Below, piece after piece: positions 44,033 to 52,762 of a DNA stretch of 57,425 nucleotides. The notes beneath the pieces were generated by a model. That model was not told where the DNA came from. It did not search any database and was given only the letters and a program-made list of their open reading frames with translations. The DNA lies in contig RDOE01000014.1 in assembly GCA_011364975.1 (NCBI GenBank), forward strand, positions 1 through 57,425, written 5' to 3'. The translations under genes were made by a program, and so were the position numbers. The stretch comes from Promethearchaeota archaeon (GTDB lineage: Archaea; Asgardarchaeota; Lokiarchaeia; Sigyniarchaeales; SOKP01). The first letter of the stretch is position 1. The number at the start of each line of letters is the position of its first letter.

Positions 44033-45100
44033 ATGACTTTAAATTCATATGAGAAATTAAGAGAGTTCCTAGATCAATTTCCAATAGGATTTCGTAAAAC
44101 TCAATCAGGTGTTGAGATTAAGATTTTAAAGCGTCTTTTTACCGAAGAAGAGGCAGAACTAACTACATTCTTAACTATTCGACCAGAACGCGCGCGAACT
44201 ATTGCAAGAAGAACTAATAAAAGCTTATCTGAAATAGAAGAAAAGCTGGAATTAATGGCTAAGAAAGGACTTATTTTCCGAACCCATAGAGAAAATCACA
44301 CTCTTTATAACGCAGCTCCATTTATGATTGGGTTGTATGAATATTCTGTTAAAAAAATTGATAAAGAATTAGCTCAGCTCTTTAAAGAATACTACCATAC
44401 CGCAGGACTCGAAGAGATAGGAGCAAGCAATATTCCTGGCTTTAAGGTAATTCCTTTAGAAGAGACCATTCAATCGGATACTACATTATATCCTTATCAA
44501 ATGCTCGAAGAATCAATAAAGCACGCGAGGAAAATCGCCGTCACTGATTGCGTTTGTAGAAAAGAAAGTCAGTTATTAGGAGAAGGGTGTAACCACCCTA
44601 TGGAGACTTGTTTAAGTTTTGGAGTCGCAGCGGAATATTATATAGAAAATGGGTTGGGTCGGGAAATAACATCCGAAGAGGCAATTCAAATAATTAAAGA
44701 AACGGATGAGGCTGGTTTAGTACATGCGGGAGCTAATTCAAAACATCTTTCAAACATTTGTAATTGCTGCCCTTGTTGTTGCGTCTCTATGAAAGGTATG
44801 ACTCAATATGGCCAAGATAGACAAAAGTTTATGAATGCGATATTTGAATCAATAATAGACAGAGACCTATGTATTGCTTGTGGGAGTTGTGTAGAAAGGT
44901 GCCCTGTAAATGCGATATCTTTAAATGAAGTTGCTGAAGTAGACCGGAATTTATGCCTTGGATGTGGTCTATGCTCAAATGTTTGCCCAGAAGAGGCGAT
45001 TCATTTAAAACCTAGAAAGGATCTTGAGGAACCTTTCGACAGGGTTCTAGATATGGGTATTGCTATTCTTGAGGGAAAACGAAAAACTTCAAGAGATTAA
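44033..45100 (+). CDS. Winged-helix protein with two 4Fe-4S ferredoxin clusters and an extra cysteine cluster
   Basis: A 355-residue protein. An N-terminal winged helix (about 30-100; FLTIRPERARTIARRTNKSL then LMAKKGLIF) is followed by a cysteine-rich middle: CVCRKESQLLGEGCNHPMETC and NICNCCPCCCVSM. The C-terminus is a bacterial-type ferredoxin with LCIACGSCVERCPVNAIS and LCLGCGLCSNVCPEEAIHLK. It could be a redox-sensing DNA-binding regulator or an electron carrier with a helix-turn-helix scaffold. The same architecture occurs as a general 4Fe-4S protein in anaerobes. No operon partner is adjacent. Electron partner unknown. Confidence 0.8.
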   Translation: MTLNSYEKLREFLDQFPIGFRKTQSGVEIKILKRLFTEEEAELTTFLTIRPERARTIARRTNKSLSEIEEKLELMAKKGLIFRTHRENHTLYNAAPFMIGLYEYSVKKIDKELAQLFKEYYHTAGLEEIGASNIPGFKVIPLEETIQSDTTLYPYQMLEESIKHARKIAVTDCVCRKESQLLGEGCNHPMETCLSFGVAAEYYIENGLGREITSEEAIQIIKETDEAGLVHAGANSKHLSNICNCCPCCCVSMKGMTQYGQDRQKFMNAIFESIIDRDLCIACGSCVERCPVNAISLNEVAEVDRNLCLGCGLCSNVCPEEAIHLKPRKDLEEPFDRVLDMGIAILEGKRKTSRD

Positions 45101-45239
45101 TAATCTTAATTTTATATGGAAATAAACTAATTATTTTTTATTTAAAAAACGGAAGTAACTTTTTATTTTGTAATAACGTTATATATGAACTTTAAAATAA
45201 AATCTAAAAATAAGAAAAAAAGAGAGTTTTTATAATCAA

Positions 45240-45701
45240 TTAACTTAATTCATTGTTTTTGATTTTTTCTTTTAAACCCAGAAGCGCATTAAACCAGGCT
45301 TTTTGAAAATATTCACGAGCTTTTTGCCAATCTGAACCGTTTCTCCACCCTGTATGGAATAAATGAATAATAGTTTTCTTTGGGCTATTGTTATGAGAAA
45401 AAAATACAATTACATGTGTGAGAGGATCAACAAAATTCATTAACGATTTGAATTCCACTGGTCCTTTCCATTCAAATGATATAAATTTATTCGTTTCAAT
45501 TCCAGTAATTTTGCAGCCTATTGTACTATCATTTTCTGGATGGTCTGGTGCCCAAAAGAGTTCATATTTACCCCCAACTGTAGGTTCTACATTAGCTTTC
45601 ACTGTCAGCCAATTCTCTAATAGTTCATTATTCGTAAACATTGAAAAAGCGGATTTAACATCACAATCAATTTCTTCCTTAATCAGAATAATATTTTCCA
45701 T
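45240..45701 (-). CDS. SRPBCC (AHSA1/START-like) domain protein
   Basis: A 153-residue lipid-binding-cavity protein of the activator-of-Hsp90/polyketide-cyclase type. Typical parts are IDCDVKSAFSMFTNNELLEN, VGGKYELFWAPDHPEN, CKITGIETNKFISFEWKGP and the C-terminal helix AWFNALLGLKEKI. It is divergent from an HxlR regulator gene with a palindrome-rich promoter between, an arrangement common for small-molecule-responsive pairs. It probably binds a hydrophobic ligand. Function is otherwise unknown. Confidence 0.82.
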   Translation of the reverse strand: MENIILIKEEIDCDVKSAFSMFTNNELLENWLTVKANVEPTVGGKYELFWAPDHPENDSTIGCKITGIETNKFISFEWKGPVEFKSLMNFVDPLTHVIVFFSHNNSPKKTIIHLFHTGWRNGSDWQKAREYFQKAWFNALLGLKEKIKNNELS

Positions 45702-45755
45702 CTTTTTATGCCAATTTAATTATTTATTACTTGTATCAATATTTATATACTTAAT

Positions 45756-45820
45756 TTACTTAAGTAACAAAATGATATAAAGTAACAAGTATTTATAGTA
45801 TTTAAATTAAAAAGTAACTA
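45756..45820. promoter_or_regulatory. Palindrome and direct repeats, putative HxlR operator
   Basis: A perfect 12-base palindrome TTACTTAAGTAA lies at 45756-45767. Its right half is part of the direct repeat AAGTAACAA, at 45762-45770 and 45780-45788, with a third close copy AAGTAACTA at 45812-45820. All lie in the 131-base divergent region between the SRPBCC and HxlR genes. HxlR-type regulators bind such inverted or direct repeats next to their own gene, so this is a good operator candidate. Binding itself is inference. Confidence 0.5.
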
Positions 45821-45832
45821 ATTGGTAATAAT

Positions 45833-46258
45833 GTGAGGAATTTGGAATTTTTTGAGGATTTAGAGAATATGAGAAATTGTCCTATCGAAGTTACACTTAA
45901 TATTATTGGAAAGAAATGGGCGATAAACATTATTAGAGATTTATTTAAAGGTAAAACAAGATTTTCAGAATTTTTAGATTCAAATCCCCAACTTAGTACA
46001 AAAATGCTTTCTTTGCGTCTAAAAGAATTACAAAAATCAGATATAATTAAAAAAACGATTAAATCTACCACTCCAGTTATCATTGAATATTGCTTGACTC
46101 AACAAGGAAAAAATCTTAATAAAATTCTGTTCCAATTAGCGGAATTTTCTCTTAAAAATTATCCGAATAAAGTATATAATAAAATTTCGAACGCAACAGA
46201 AGATGATATTTCTAGTTTAAAGAAGTTTTTTTTGGCAGATGACATTCATCCAATTTAA
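45833..46258 (+). CDS. HxlR-family winged-helix transcriptional regulator
   Basis: A 141-residue HxlR protein from a GTG start. Family features are NCPIEVTLNIIGKKWAINII (Cys16 at the usual redox-sensitive position), RDLFKGKTRFSEFLDSNPQL, STKMLSLRLKELQKSDII and YCLTQQGKNLNKIL. HxlR proteins respond to aldehydes, quinones or other reactive electrophiles. It sits divergent from the SRPBCC gene with repeats in between, suggesting it controls that gene and itself. An internal ATG 12 codons in is possible but would remove residues before the domain. Confidence 0.88.
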   Translation: MRNLEFFEDLENMRNCPIEVTLNIIGKKWAINIIRDLFKGKTRFSEFLDSNPQLSTKMLSLRLKELQKSDIIKKTIKSTTPVIIEYCLTQQGKNLNKILFQLAEFSLKNYPNKVYNKISNATEDDISSLKKFFLADDIHPI

Positions 46259-46651
46259 TATTCTTCTTCTATAATAATAACAGCTTTATCTTTATTAGTT
46301 AAAAAATTGCCTCAGTTATGAAACTATATCCGATTGGGATGACATAATTCTTAGGTTTTTTATTAAGTTTGCCATATTATCGAATCTACTGCAAATGAAG
46401 GAGATAGGAATGGATGAGCAAATTTATGTAAAAATAAATCGTGATTCGGTATTAAATGCCCTAAATTTCTTGGATTTATGAATGGAATTTGACAAATTAT
46501 CTAATATGCTTTTTCAGAATTGAGTTATTTTTAATACTTTTCCGAGTATGAATCATTAAGAATTTTAATAGTATTATTCTACCCAAATTTTTTAAATAGC
46601 TTGAAAAGTACTTCTTTTTAATATTACATTAAATTTTGGTGTAAAATTAAG
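46259..46651. other. Intergenic region between HxlR and Tes-like genes
   Basis: This 393-base AT-rich gap contains no established gene. At 46410 an ATG follows AAGGAG at 46398-46403 with ideal spacing and starts a 23-codon frame (MDEQIYVKINRDSVLNALNF, then Leu-Asp-Leu) ending at TGA 46479-46481. The same frame goes on for 13 codons (MEFDKLSNMLFQN). It could be a small peptide or a remnant; I do not claim it as a gene. The last 100 bases should carry the promoter of the Tes-like gene. Confidence 0.35.
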
Positions 46652-48385
46652 ATGTACCATTTAGATGGAACAGATGTATTAAACGAGAAATATTATCGAA
46701 AAACATTTTCAGTTTGTCCAGAGTGTTTGAATCGGATTCCTGCAGAGGTCGTTGAAGAGAATAATGAAATCTGGATGAAAAAAACCTGTCCCGACCATGG
46801 AGATTATAATGATAAACTTTCCTCCTCCGCTAAGTATTATAAATGGACTCATTATGCGGTCAAGGATGAAAAAGGTAATGTGATTTGGCAATTTGATAAA
46901 GATGGTGAGGCAAATCCCGCAGATTGCGCTCCAGAAGACCCTAGAGGCTGTCCTTATAACTGTGGCTTATGTCCAGAACACAAATCAACATGTTCACTTG
47001 CATTAATTGATCTTACTAATCGATGTAATTTCGCGTGTAATTTTTGTTATGCGAATGTAGAAAAAGCGGGTTATTTAATTGAACCTTCTTTGGAGGAAAT
47101 AGGAAGAATCATGGATCACTTTAGAAATAAACCCATTCCAGCCGTTGCAATCATGTTTACCGGTGGTGAACCCACCGTTAGAAAAGACTTTCCCGAAATT
47201 TGTAAAATGGCAAAAGATAGAGGATTTCAAGAAATCATTGTTGCAACAAATGGGTATGGATTTCAGCGTAAGAAGGGAGGTGCCGAATTCGCTCGAAAGT
47301 GCCGTGAAATGGGTTTAGATACGTTATACTTCCAATTCGATGGGATAAATGATGTGACTTATGAAAAAACCCGCGGTATTAAGAATTTATTTAGTTATAA
47401 GCAGCGGGTAATTGATAACTGCAGAGAAGCTGGATTCGATTCAATTGTACTCGTAGCAACAATAGCAACCGGAGTAACTGATATTGAAATAGGAAACATA
47501 ATCCAATATGCAATTGACAATATTGATATAGTAAGAGGTATCACTTTTCAACCTGTTTCGTTATGTGGGAGAATTACCGCAGAGGAAATGCAAGATTTAA
47601 GGATTACGAATGCCGATGTAATTAAAGAGATCGAGAAACAAACCGGTGGTAAGATTAGTATGGAAAATGCTTGGTATCCATTGACTACTATTGTGGAACT
47701 CGGAAGATTAATTGCATTCTTAGCTGATGTTGAACCAGCAGAGTTTACTTGCCACCCTGACTGTGGGTTCGCTACTTATATGGCAATAGACCCCAAAACC
47801 CATGAAATGGTTCCAATGATGGAATATTTTGACCCCTTAAAGGTTATAAATTTTGCAAATCGATTCTGGGAAAAGATAAAACACAGGGAGAAACAACCGA
47901 TAAAGTTCTTCGAAAATATGTTAGGTGATTTTGGAAAAACGTTAGATAATGGATTAAACTTTTTAGACAAAACCCAATTAAGAGCACGCTTTTTGCTTGG
48001 AGCTCTACAATATGCTCGAAAACCGGGCAAATTAATGGAAATGTTTGCTCGTCTCTTAGCAAACGGTGATTGGGAAAGTGTGAGCTCTTTCAGCTATGGA
48101 ACTTTATTAATCTCAAGTATGCACTTCCAAGATGCCTATAACATGGATATAGAAAGGACGAAGCGATGCATAGTTCATTTTGGTGTTGCAATGCCAGATG
48201 GAAGCGTAAAAGAAGTGTCTTTCTGTACAATGAACACACTACATCGCCCCGAAATTGAGAAATTAGTGGCAAAGAAAATAACGCAAAAGGTTAGAGATGA
48301 ATTTGATACGTCCGTAGGACAAGCTCGAGAAGATATAGAGCTTGAAACGAACCCTATGGAAGAAATAAAAGTCGAGGAAAAGTGA
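46652..48385 (+). CDS. Tes-like radical SAM enzyme (tetraether lipid synthase family)
   Basis: A 577-residue radical SAM protein. An N-terminal zinc/iron-sulfur segment has CPECLNRIPAE and CPDHG. A second cysteine cluster, PRGCPYNCGLCPEHKSTC (about 99-112), precedes the radical SAM motif Cys125-x3-Cys129-x2-Cys132 (RCNFACNFCYAN) and MFTGGEPTVRKDF. This order and the GCP-x-x-CGLCPEH motif match Tes, which joins biphytanyl chains to make membrane-spanning tetraether lipids in archaea. The C-terminal 200 residues contain further CHPDCG. A 95-residue gene follows after ten bases, coupled to it. Tes assignment is by motif; related enzymes with other substrates exist. Confidence 0.8.
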   Translation: MYHLDGTDVLNEKYYRKTFSVCPECLNRIPAEVVEENNEIWMKKTCPDHGDYNDKLSSSAKYYKWTHYAVKDEKGNVIWQFDKDGEANPADCAPEDPRGCPYNCGLCPEHKSTCSLALIDLTNRCNFACNFCYANVEKAGYLIEPSLEEIGRIMDHFRNKPIPAVAIMFTGGEPTVRKDFPEICKMAKDRGFQEIIVATNGYGFQRKKGGAEFARKCREMGLDTLYFQFDGINDVTYEKTRGIKNLFSYKQRVIDNCREAGFDSIVLVATIATGVTDIEIGNIIQYAIDNIDIVRGITFQPVSLCGRITAEEMQDLRITNADVIKEIEKQTGGKISMENAWYPLTTIVELGRLIAFLADVEPAEFTCHPDCGFATYMAIDPKTHEMVPMMEYFDPLKVINFANRFWEKIKHREKQPIKFFENMLGDFGKTLDNGLNFLDKTQLRARFLLGALQYARKPGKLMEMFARLLANGDWESVSSFSYGTLLISSMHFQDAYNMDIERTKRCIVHFGVAMPDGSVKEVSFCTMNTLHRPEIEKLVAKKITQKVRDEFDTSVGQAREDIELETNPMEEIKVEEK

Positions 48386-48395
48386 GGTGAATTAG

Positions 48396-48683
48396 ATGTC
48401 ATCAGATAATGTGGAAGTTAAGGATGGAATGAAAATAAGGAAATTAACGGAATTAAAAACGGGTGCCGAGAAAGAATACGAAGAAGCAATGTTAAAACGA
48501 GTGGAGTATTTTAAGAAGCAGAACGTAAAAAAGAGTGGATTTAATAGCCTTTTAGAAAACACGTTATTTACCACCTTCTCTTCAATATTAGATCTTAAAC
48601 TTAATATTGATAAAGCAATTGGCGAAGAGAATTTAAAGAAAGTTCATAAAGTAATTGATGAAGTTTTACTTTTTGGATTATAA
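48396..48683 (+). CDS. Small helical protein coupled to the Tes-like enzyme
   Basis: A 95-residue protein with a GAGGTGA ribosome binding site overlapping the stop codon of the Tes-like gene and an ATG five bases later, so translation is coupled. It is entirely helical and charged (KLTELKTGAEKEYEEAMLKR then RVEYFKKQNVKK) with an amphipathic end LENTLFTTFSSILDLKLNID. No cysteine or transmembrane helix. The tight coupling suggests it helps or regulates the radical SAM enzyme, but I know of no described partner. Confidence 0.68.
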   Translation: MSSDNVEVKDGMKIRKLTELKTGAEKEYEEAMLKRVEYFKKQNVKKSGFNSLLENTLFTTFSSILDLKLNIDKAIGEENLKKVHKVIDEVLLFGL

Positions 48684-48920
48684 ATCAAATTTTTTAATAT
48701 TATTATCATTATTTTTTAATCTTCTACTTTATTCTTAGTTTTTTGACAAGATAAAAGTCAGAGATCCATCTTTATTTTAGTTATTCATTTAGCTTGTTTG
48801 TAAAGATAATTATAACTTAACTAAAAGTTTTAAGATATAAAGCCAATATTTTTATTTTACGTAAAGAGTTAACATCACAGAAAACATATCAATACATTTA
48901 ATTAATATACCATCATAATA

Positions 48921-49430
48921 ATGTCGATTACAGTAAAGTTATACGGTTCTTTTCGAGAAAGATTGGATTCAGAAGAATTAGAGCCAGGTTTGCCTTTAAC
49001 TATGGTTATTGATCAAAACCAGTTTAAAAATGTACACGATATCTTACAGAATTTTAATATAAAGGAAGATGAAGTAAGTCATATATTTGTTAATACTGCC
49101 TATTGTGGACCCGGTAAAGAAGTAAAGAAAGGAGATCGTATTGGGATTTTTCCAAAGAAAATGGCAGCAATATTTGCTGAAATACCCCATTTAAATTCGA
49201 TCAAAATAACAGTAAAATTATTTGCAACATTAAGAAAATATGGGCCCGAAAAATCTTACATTGAGGTCCCAGAAGGTAGTATTATCAACACAGTGCTAAA
49301 AAAGATAAACCTTCCGAAAGAAGAGAAGAATCTAATATTGATGGTTAATGGGTTGCCTAAGTATGATAAAAATTTTGTACTTAAACATCACGATACTTTG
49401 GCAATTTTTCCTCCTTTGGCTGGTGGTTAA
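48921..49430 (+). CDS. Tandem MoaD/ThiS-like beta-grasp protein ending in Gly-Gly
   Basis: A 169-residue protein made of two ubiquitin-like beta-grasp domains. The first (1-88) begins SITVKLYGSFRERL and ends KGDRIGIFPKKMA without Gly-Gly. The second (about 93-169) begins IKITVKLFATLRKYG and ends at the extreme C-terminus with LAIFPPLAGG, the exposed Gly-Gly needed for adenylation and sulfur or protein transfer. MoaD and ThiS carry sulfur for molybdopterin or thiamine; archaeal SAMPs of the same fold also modify proteins. No E1-like ThiF or MoaE gene is in the window. Duplicated form with a single working tail is unusual. Confidence 0.82.
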   Translation: MSITVKLYGSFRERLDSEELEPGLPLTMVIDQNQFKNVHDILQNFNIKEDEVSHIFVNTAYCGPGKEVKKGDRIGIFPKKMAAIFAEIPHLNSIKITVKLFATLRKYGPEKSYIEVPEGSIINTVLKKINLPKEEKNLILMVNGLPKYDKNFVLKHHDTLAIFPPLAGG

Positions 49431-49526
49431 AATTTTTATGTATTATCATTTGATTAAGTATTAACATTATTTCTGAAAAGAAATTTCAAAAGTTATTTTT
49501 ACAATAGAATTTTAATTTAGATTATC

Positions 49527-50606
49527 ATGGTATATAATCTATTAACCCTTCCAGTTACCCTTTTCTTTATTGGAAATGCGGTTTTACATTTATATTATGC
49601 GATTAGGTTAAATAGGAAGTATCCTAAAAGACAAAACCTCTATAACTCATTTATTGTATTTTTACTTTGGATTGTCGCTGGTATTGTATATCCTTTATTT
49701 TATACTTTAGATGATGAATATATACGATTTCACCAATCACTCTCCTTAAATATTATCTGTATTTATGCACCCTTATTAGTTCTCCTGATACTATATTATC
49801 AATATAATGTAGTATTAAAATCAAATCCAGAATTACGGAAGCAACGTACAATTGAGAATTTTGATAAGAAGTTTAATGAACTTAATCCAATGGCTACTGA
49901 TAAAAGATACTCTATCAAAACGGATTTACATAGAAAGGTTTTTCACCTACTTCCACCTCTCATAATAATTATTTTATGGAATTTTGCTATTCATATTTGG
50001 GAGGGAACATTAGGTGCAGATGAGGTATGGGGGGTATCTGGGCGAGATTATGGAGTATTTTTAATTATCACAGTTGGATATACTGGTATTTTACTTTTTG
50101 CAGCCATAGATTATGTTCGATTGTCGTTTATCTTTGAAAAGAGAACGATTTATCACCTTTTTCCGAGTTGCCTTTCAAATATTTTAGCCAGAACAATAAA
50201 AAGAAGTGAAGTGTATGATTTTGCTAAGCCTGTGGGGATGGTTTTATCATATGTTCCTATTTTTTTCCTACCTTTTGAAATTTTCGCAGCAGCGGCTTTA
50301 ATATCAACAATAGGGGATGCCGCCGCATCAACTTTCGGAATCGCTTTTGGAAAATGTCATTTCCCCAAAAATAGCCATAAAACTCTTATAGGATATATAG
50401 CTGGATTTATAACATCTCTTTTTGTAGGTATATTTACCATATGGATATTTAAACAAGAGATTTCAACTATTAAACTTGTGCTTATCTCTTTTTCGGGAGC
50501 TAGTGTATTTTTAATAATTGATCTTTTAAGTTTAAAGATTGATGATAACATTTTAAATCCAATATTGAGCGCTTCTACTATGATGCTGGTTTATCTTTTA
50601 GCATAG
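49527..50606 (+). CDS. Dolichol/phytol kinase-like CTP-dependent membrane protein
   Basis: A 359-residue integral membrane protein with about nine helices. The conserved kinase region is AAALISTIGDAAASTFGIAF followed by GKCHFPKNSHKTLIGYIAGF, matching the GDxxAS-x-G-(x)n-KT-x-x-G pattern of SEC59/dolichol kinase, VTE5 phytol kinase and related CdsA-superfamily members. A central TDLHRKVFHLLPPLIIII resembles the family R-K-x-x-H-x motif. It likely phosphorylates a polyprenol or handles an isoprenoid lipid in the membrane. The Tes-like and MoaD genes lie upstream on the same strand, so an isoprenoid theme fits the neighbourhood, though 96 bases separate it from the MoaD-like gene. Confidence 0.8.
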   Translation: MVYNLLTLPVTLFFIGNAVLHLYYAIRLNRKYPKRQNLYNSFIVFLLWIVAGIVYPLFYTLDDEYIRFHQSLSLNIICIYAPLLVLLILYYQYNVVLKSNPELRKQRTIENFDKKFNELNPMATDKRYSIKTDLHRKVFHLLPPLIIIILWNFAIHIWEGTLGADEVWGVSGRDYGVFLIITVGYTGILLFAAIDYVRLSFIFEKRTIYHLFPSCLSNILARTIKRSEVYDFAKPVGMVLSYVPIFFLPFEIFAAAALISTIGDAAASTFGIAFGKCHFPKNSHKTLIGYIAGFITSLFVGIFTIWIFKQEISTIKLVLISFSGASVFLIIDLLSLKIDDNILNPILSASTMMLVYLLA

Positions 50607-50742
50607 CTATCAGTCCCTATTTTTTTTAAATTTGTTTTTTCTGAGATTTTTTAAAACTATAAATATATAAAAAAGAAATAATATTCTAGAAATTTTTTCA
50701 ATTGATTATAAAAAAATTAAATAAATTATGAGATCGGAGTAA

Positions 50743-51990
50743 ATGTCATTATCAGAACGATCAAAATCCTACTTTAAATATATGATATTTGTACTTATGT
50801 TAGTGCAAATACTGGATTCTTTCTCAACGATATTTCCTGGAGCGATTCCAACTGCTATAGCTGATGAATTTTTACCCGGACTTGCTCAAAATACAGTTGA
50901 TTCGATTTTAGCCTTTGCTAGTGGAATAGTGTCAATAGGATTGTATTTTCTTTTTTTCAGCCAATATCTTGCTGATAAGTTAGGAAGAAAATTAATGCTT
51001 TCTATATCAGTATTAGGAATGGCGATTGCGTGTTTAGGAATGTTTTTCTCAGCAAATTTTACAACTTATTATATATTTGTTTTTGTGCTTAATTTCTTTT
51101 ATAGTAGCGATATATGGTGGATATATGTTAATGAAGAGACGAAACCTAATAAAAGAGCCCTTTACTCTAATTTAGTCCTCATAGTGGGTTTAATTGGAGC
51201 TTTTGTAATGGTCATTACAAGGTTTATTTTTATTACGGAAACTAATCCAAATTGGCGAGGAATGACCTTTTTTCCAATGTTTCTTGGATTTCCACTTGCT
51301 ATATTAATCTACTTCACCTTAAAGGAAACTTCCAAATATGAACAAATGAAGCAAGAAACTGGAATTCAAAAAAGAAATTTTAAAGAAGATTTAATATCTA
51401 TTTTTAAAACTGAAAATAAAAAGCCCTATATAATGTTATTGGTTATTGCTTTCCTAAGGGGCACTTCCGGAATCTATATGGTATTATTTGAAAAATATAT
51501 GTCCAACTATTTACCTCCAACTCAAATTAGTATCGTATTTCTTTTAACGGTATTCATGGTGATTGTTGCTTATCTCATTAACGGCTTATTAGCAGATAGA
51601 ATAGGTAGAAAACCGTTATTATATTTGTGGTCTGCTTTAGCGCCTATTTCTGTTCTGATCTGGGTATTTGCAGGTCCACAACATTCATTCTTACTTGTCC
51701 TTTTGGGATATTCACTTAGCCATATAGCAGTTTGGGGTTCTTTAGGTATTGTAAGATTAATAACAATCGAATTATTACCCACTGATCGGAGAGGAACGGG
51801 CGTTGGATTCAGAAATCTTATCGGTTCAATCGGGGGTACTGTTGGATTATTATTGAGTGGAGTGATTATACTTTTTGTAGGACTTGGAATTACCTTTATA
51901 ATTTTTGTAATGGCTAATTTTATAGTTATACCATTAACCTATTTCTATATTAAAGAGACTAAAGGTGTTGAATTAGCAGAAATTAAATAA
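50743..51990 (+). CDS. MFS transporter
   Basis: A 415-residue permease with about twelve helices in two halves. The loop-2 signature is YLADKLGRKLMLSISVLGMA and its second-half copy is LLADRIGRKPLLYLWSAL; RRGTGVGFRNLIGSIGGTVG occurs after helix 10. The central loop (about 205-235) is lysine-rich. This belongs to the sugar-porter/metabolite:H+ symporter-like group. Substrate unknown. It is the last gene of the plus-strand set before the convergent PolB. Confidence 0.87.
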   Translation: MSLSERSKSYFKYMIFVLMLVQILDSFSTIFPGAIPTAIADEFLPGLAQNTVDSILAFASGIVSIGLYFLFFSQYLADKLGRKLMLSISVLGMAIACLGMFFSANFTTYYIFVFVLNFFYSSDIWWIYVNEETKPNKRALYSNLVLIVGLIGAFVMVITRFIFITETNPNWRGMTFFPMFLGFPLAILIYFTLKETSKYEQMKQETGIQKRNFKEDLISIFKTENKKPYIMLLVIAFLRGTSGIYMVLFEKYMSNYLPPTQISIVFLLTVFMVIVAYLINGLLADRIGRKPLLYLWSALAPISVLIWVFAGPQHSFLLVLLGYSLSHIAVWGSLGIVRLITIELLPTDRRGTGVGFRNLIGSIGGTVGLLLSGVIILFVGLGITFIIFVMANFIVIPLTYFYIKETKGVELAEIK

Positions 51991-52033
51991 TTAAATAATA
52001 TTCTTTTTTTTAATTTAAAAATAGTAATTATAG

Positions 52034-52723
52034 TTAGAAAAACGCATCCATTTTCTTTATACCTTTAATTTCTTCAAATGATATACCAAGAGCATCCAAT
52101 ACCTGTTCTAATGCTGATTTTAATAATTCACGGTACTTAGCAGGATCAATGTCTTGGAGTTTAGCTAGTTCTAAAGCTTTAGCACCACCACTCCCCTTAG
52201 TTTTGATAATGCTTATAGTTTCTCCTTTTTGATAGTCCTTTCCAGTTACTTTTTTTAGTTCAATCGCAGCGCTTACATGTTGAGGCATTACTTTATTATA
52301 ATCAGATAATTTCTTTTGCAAAGCAATATTAATTGCATAATCTTCTAGACTAAATGCATCTGGTTTTCCTATTTTTTTTAATCCTTCTCGAACTAATTCA
52401 ATAATTCGTTGTTTGGCTTGTTTGAACTCTTCATTATTAGTGATTTCTTTTAGAATTACCAATAATTCAAAAAAAATTTCTTTGATAAAATCAGGAGTAT
52501 TTTTCTTTTTCGCTACTAAACCCTTAATATCAACATATTTAGTATCTTTATATATTCCAACATAATTTTTTTTCCTTTGCGAAAGTGCTAAGAATTGATA
52601 AGTCTTTTCTTCTTCTAAATCTAAATCTAACTCCTTTTTACTCCACTCGGAGATATTTTTCATTTGATCCTTGGAGGGATTTGATAAAAACACTGAATCA
52701 GTATCTCCATACAGCACTTTCAC
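52034..52723 (-). CDS. polB: B-family DNA polymerase, C-terminal part (motif C half)
   Basis: A 229-residue product from GTG at 52723; an alternative GTG at 52717 sits five bases after a GGAG. It starts with VLYGDTDSVF, polymerase motif C with both catalytic aspartates, then the QRKKNYVGIY (KxY) motif and the thumb domain. The residues just upstream in the same frame, SIKQTINKAEQIGVK, complete the fold but are cut off from the large part by a TAG at 52763-52765. The size and cut point resemble PolB2 of Methanothermobacter. Whether this product is made separately or only by read-through of the TAG is unresolved. Confidence 0.8.
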   Translation of the reverse strand: MKVLYGDTDSVFLSNPSKDQMKNISEWSKKELDLDLEEEKTYQFLALSQRKKNYVGIYKDTKYVDIKGLVAKKKNTPDFIKEIFFELLVILKEITNNEEFKQAKQRIIELVREGLKKIGKPDAFSLEDYAINIALQKKLSDYNKVMPQHVSAAIELKKVTGKDYQKGETISIIKTKGSGGAKALELAKLQDIDPAKYRELLKSALEQVLDALGISFEEIKGIKKMDAFF

Positions 52724-52762
52724 TCCAATTTGCTCTGCTTTATTGATAGTTTGTTTGATTGA

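Noticed and set aside
47776..48062. Minus-strand frames inside the Tes-like gene and similar frames inside other genes (for example 29989-30306, 31927-32190)
   Set aside because: They lie wholly within well-supported genes on the other strand, have no recognisable domains, and show composition expected of reverse-complement reading.
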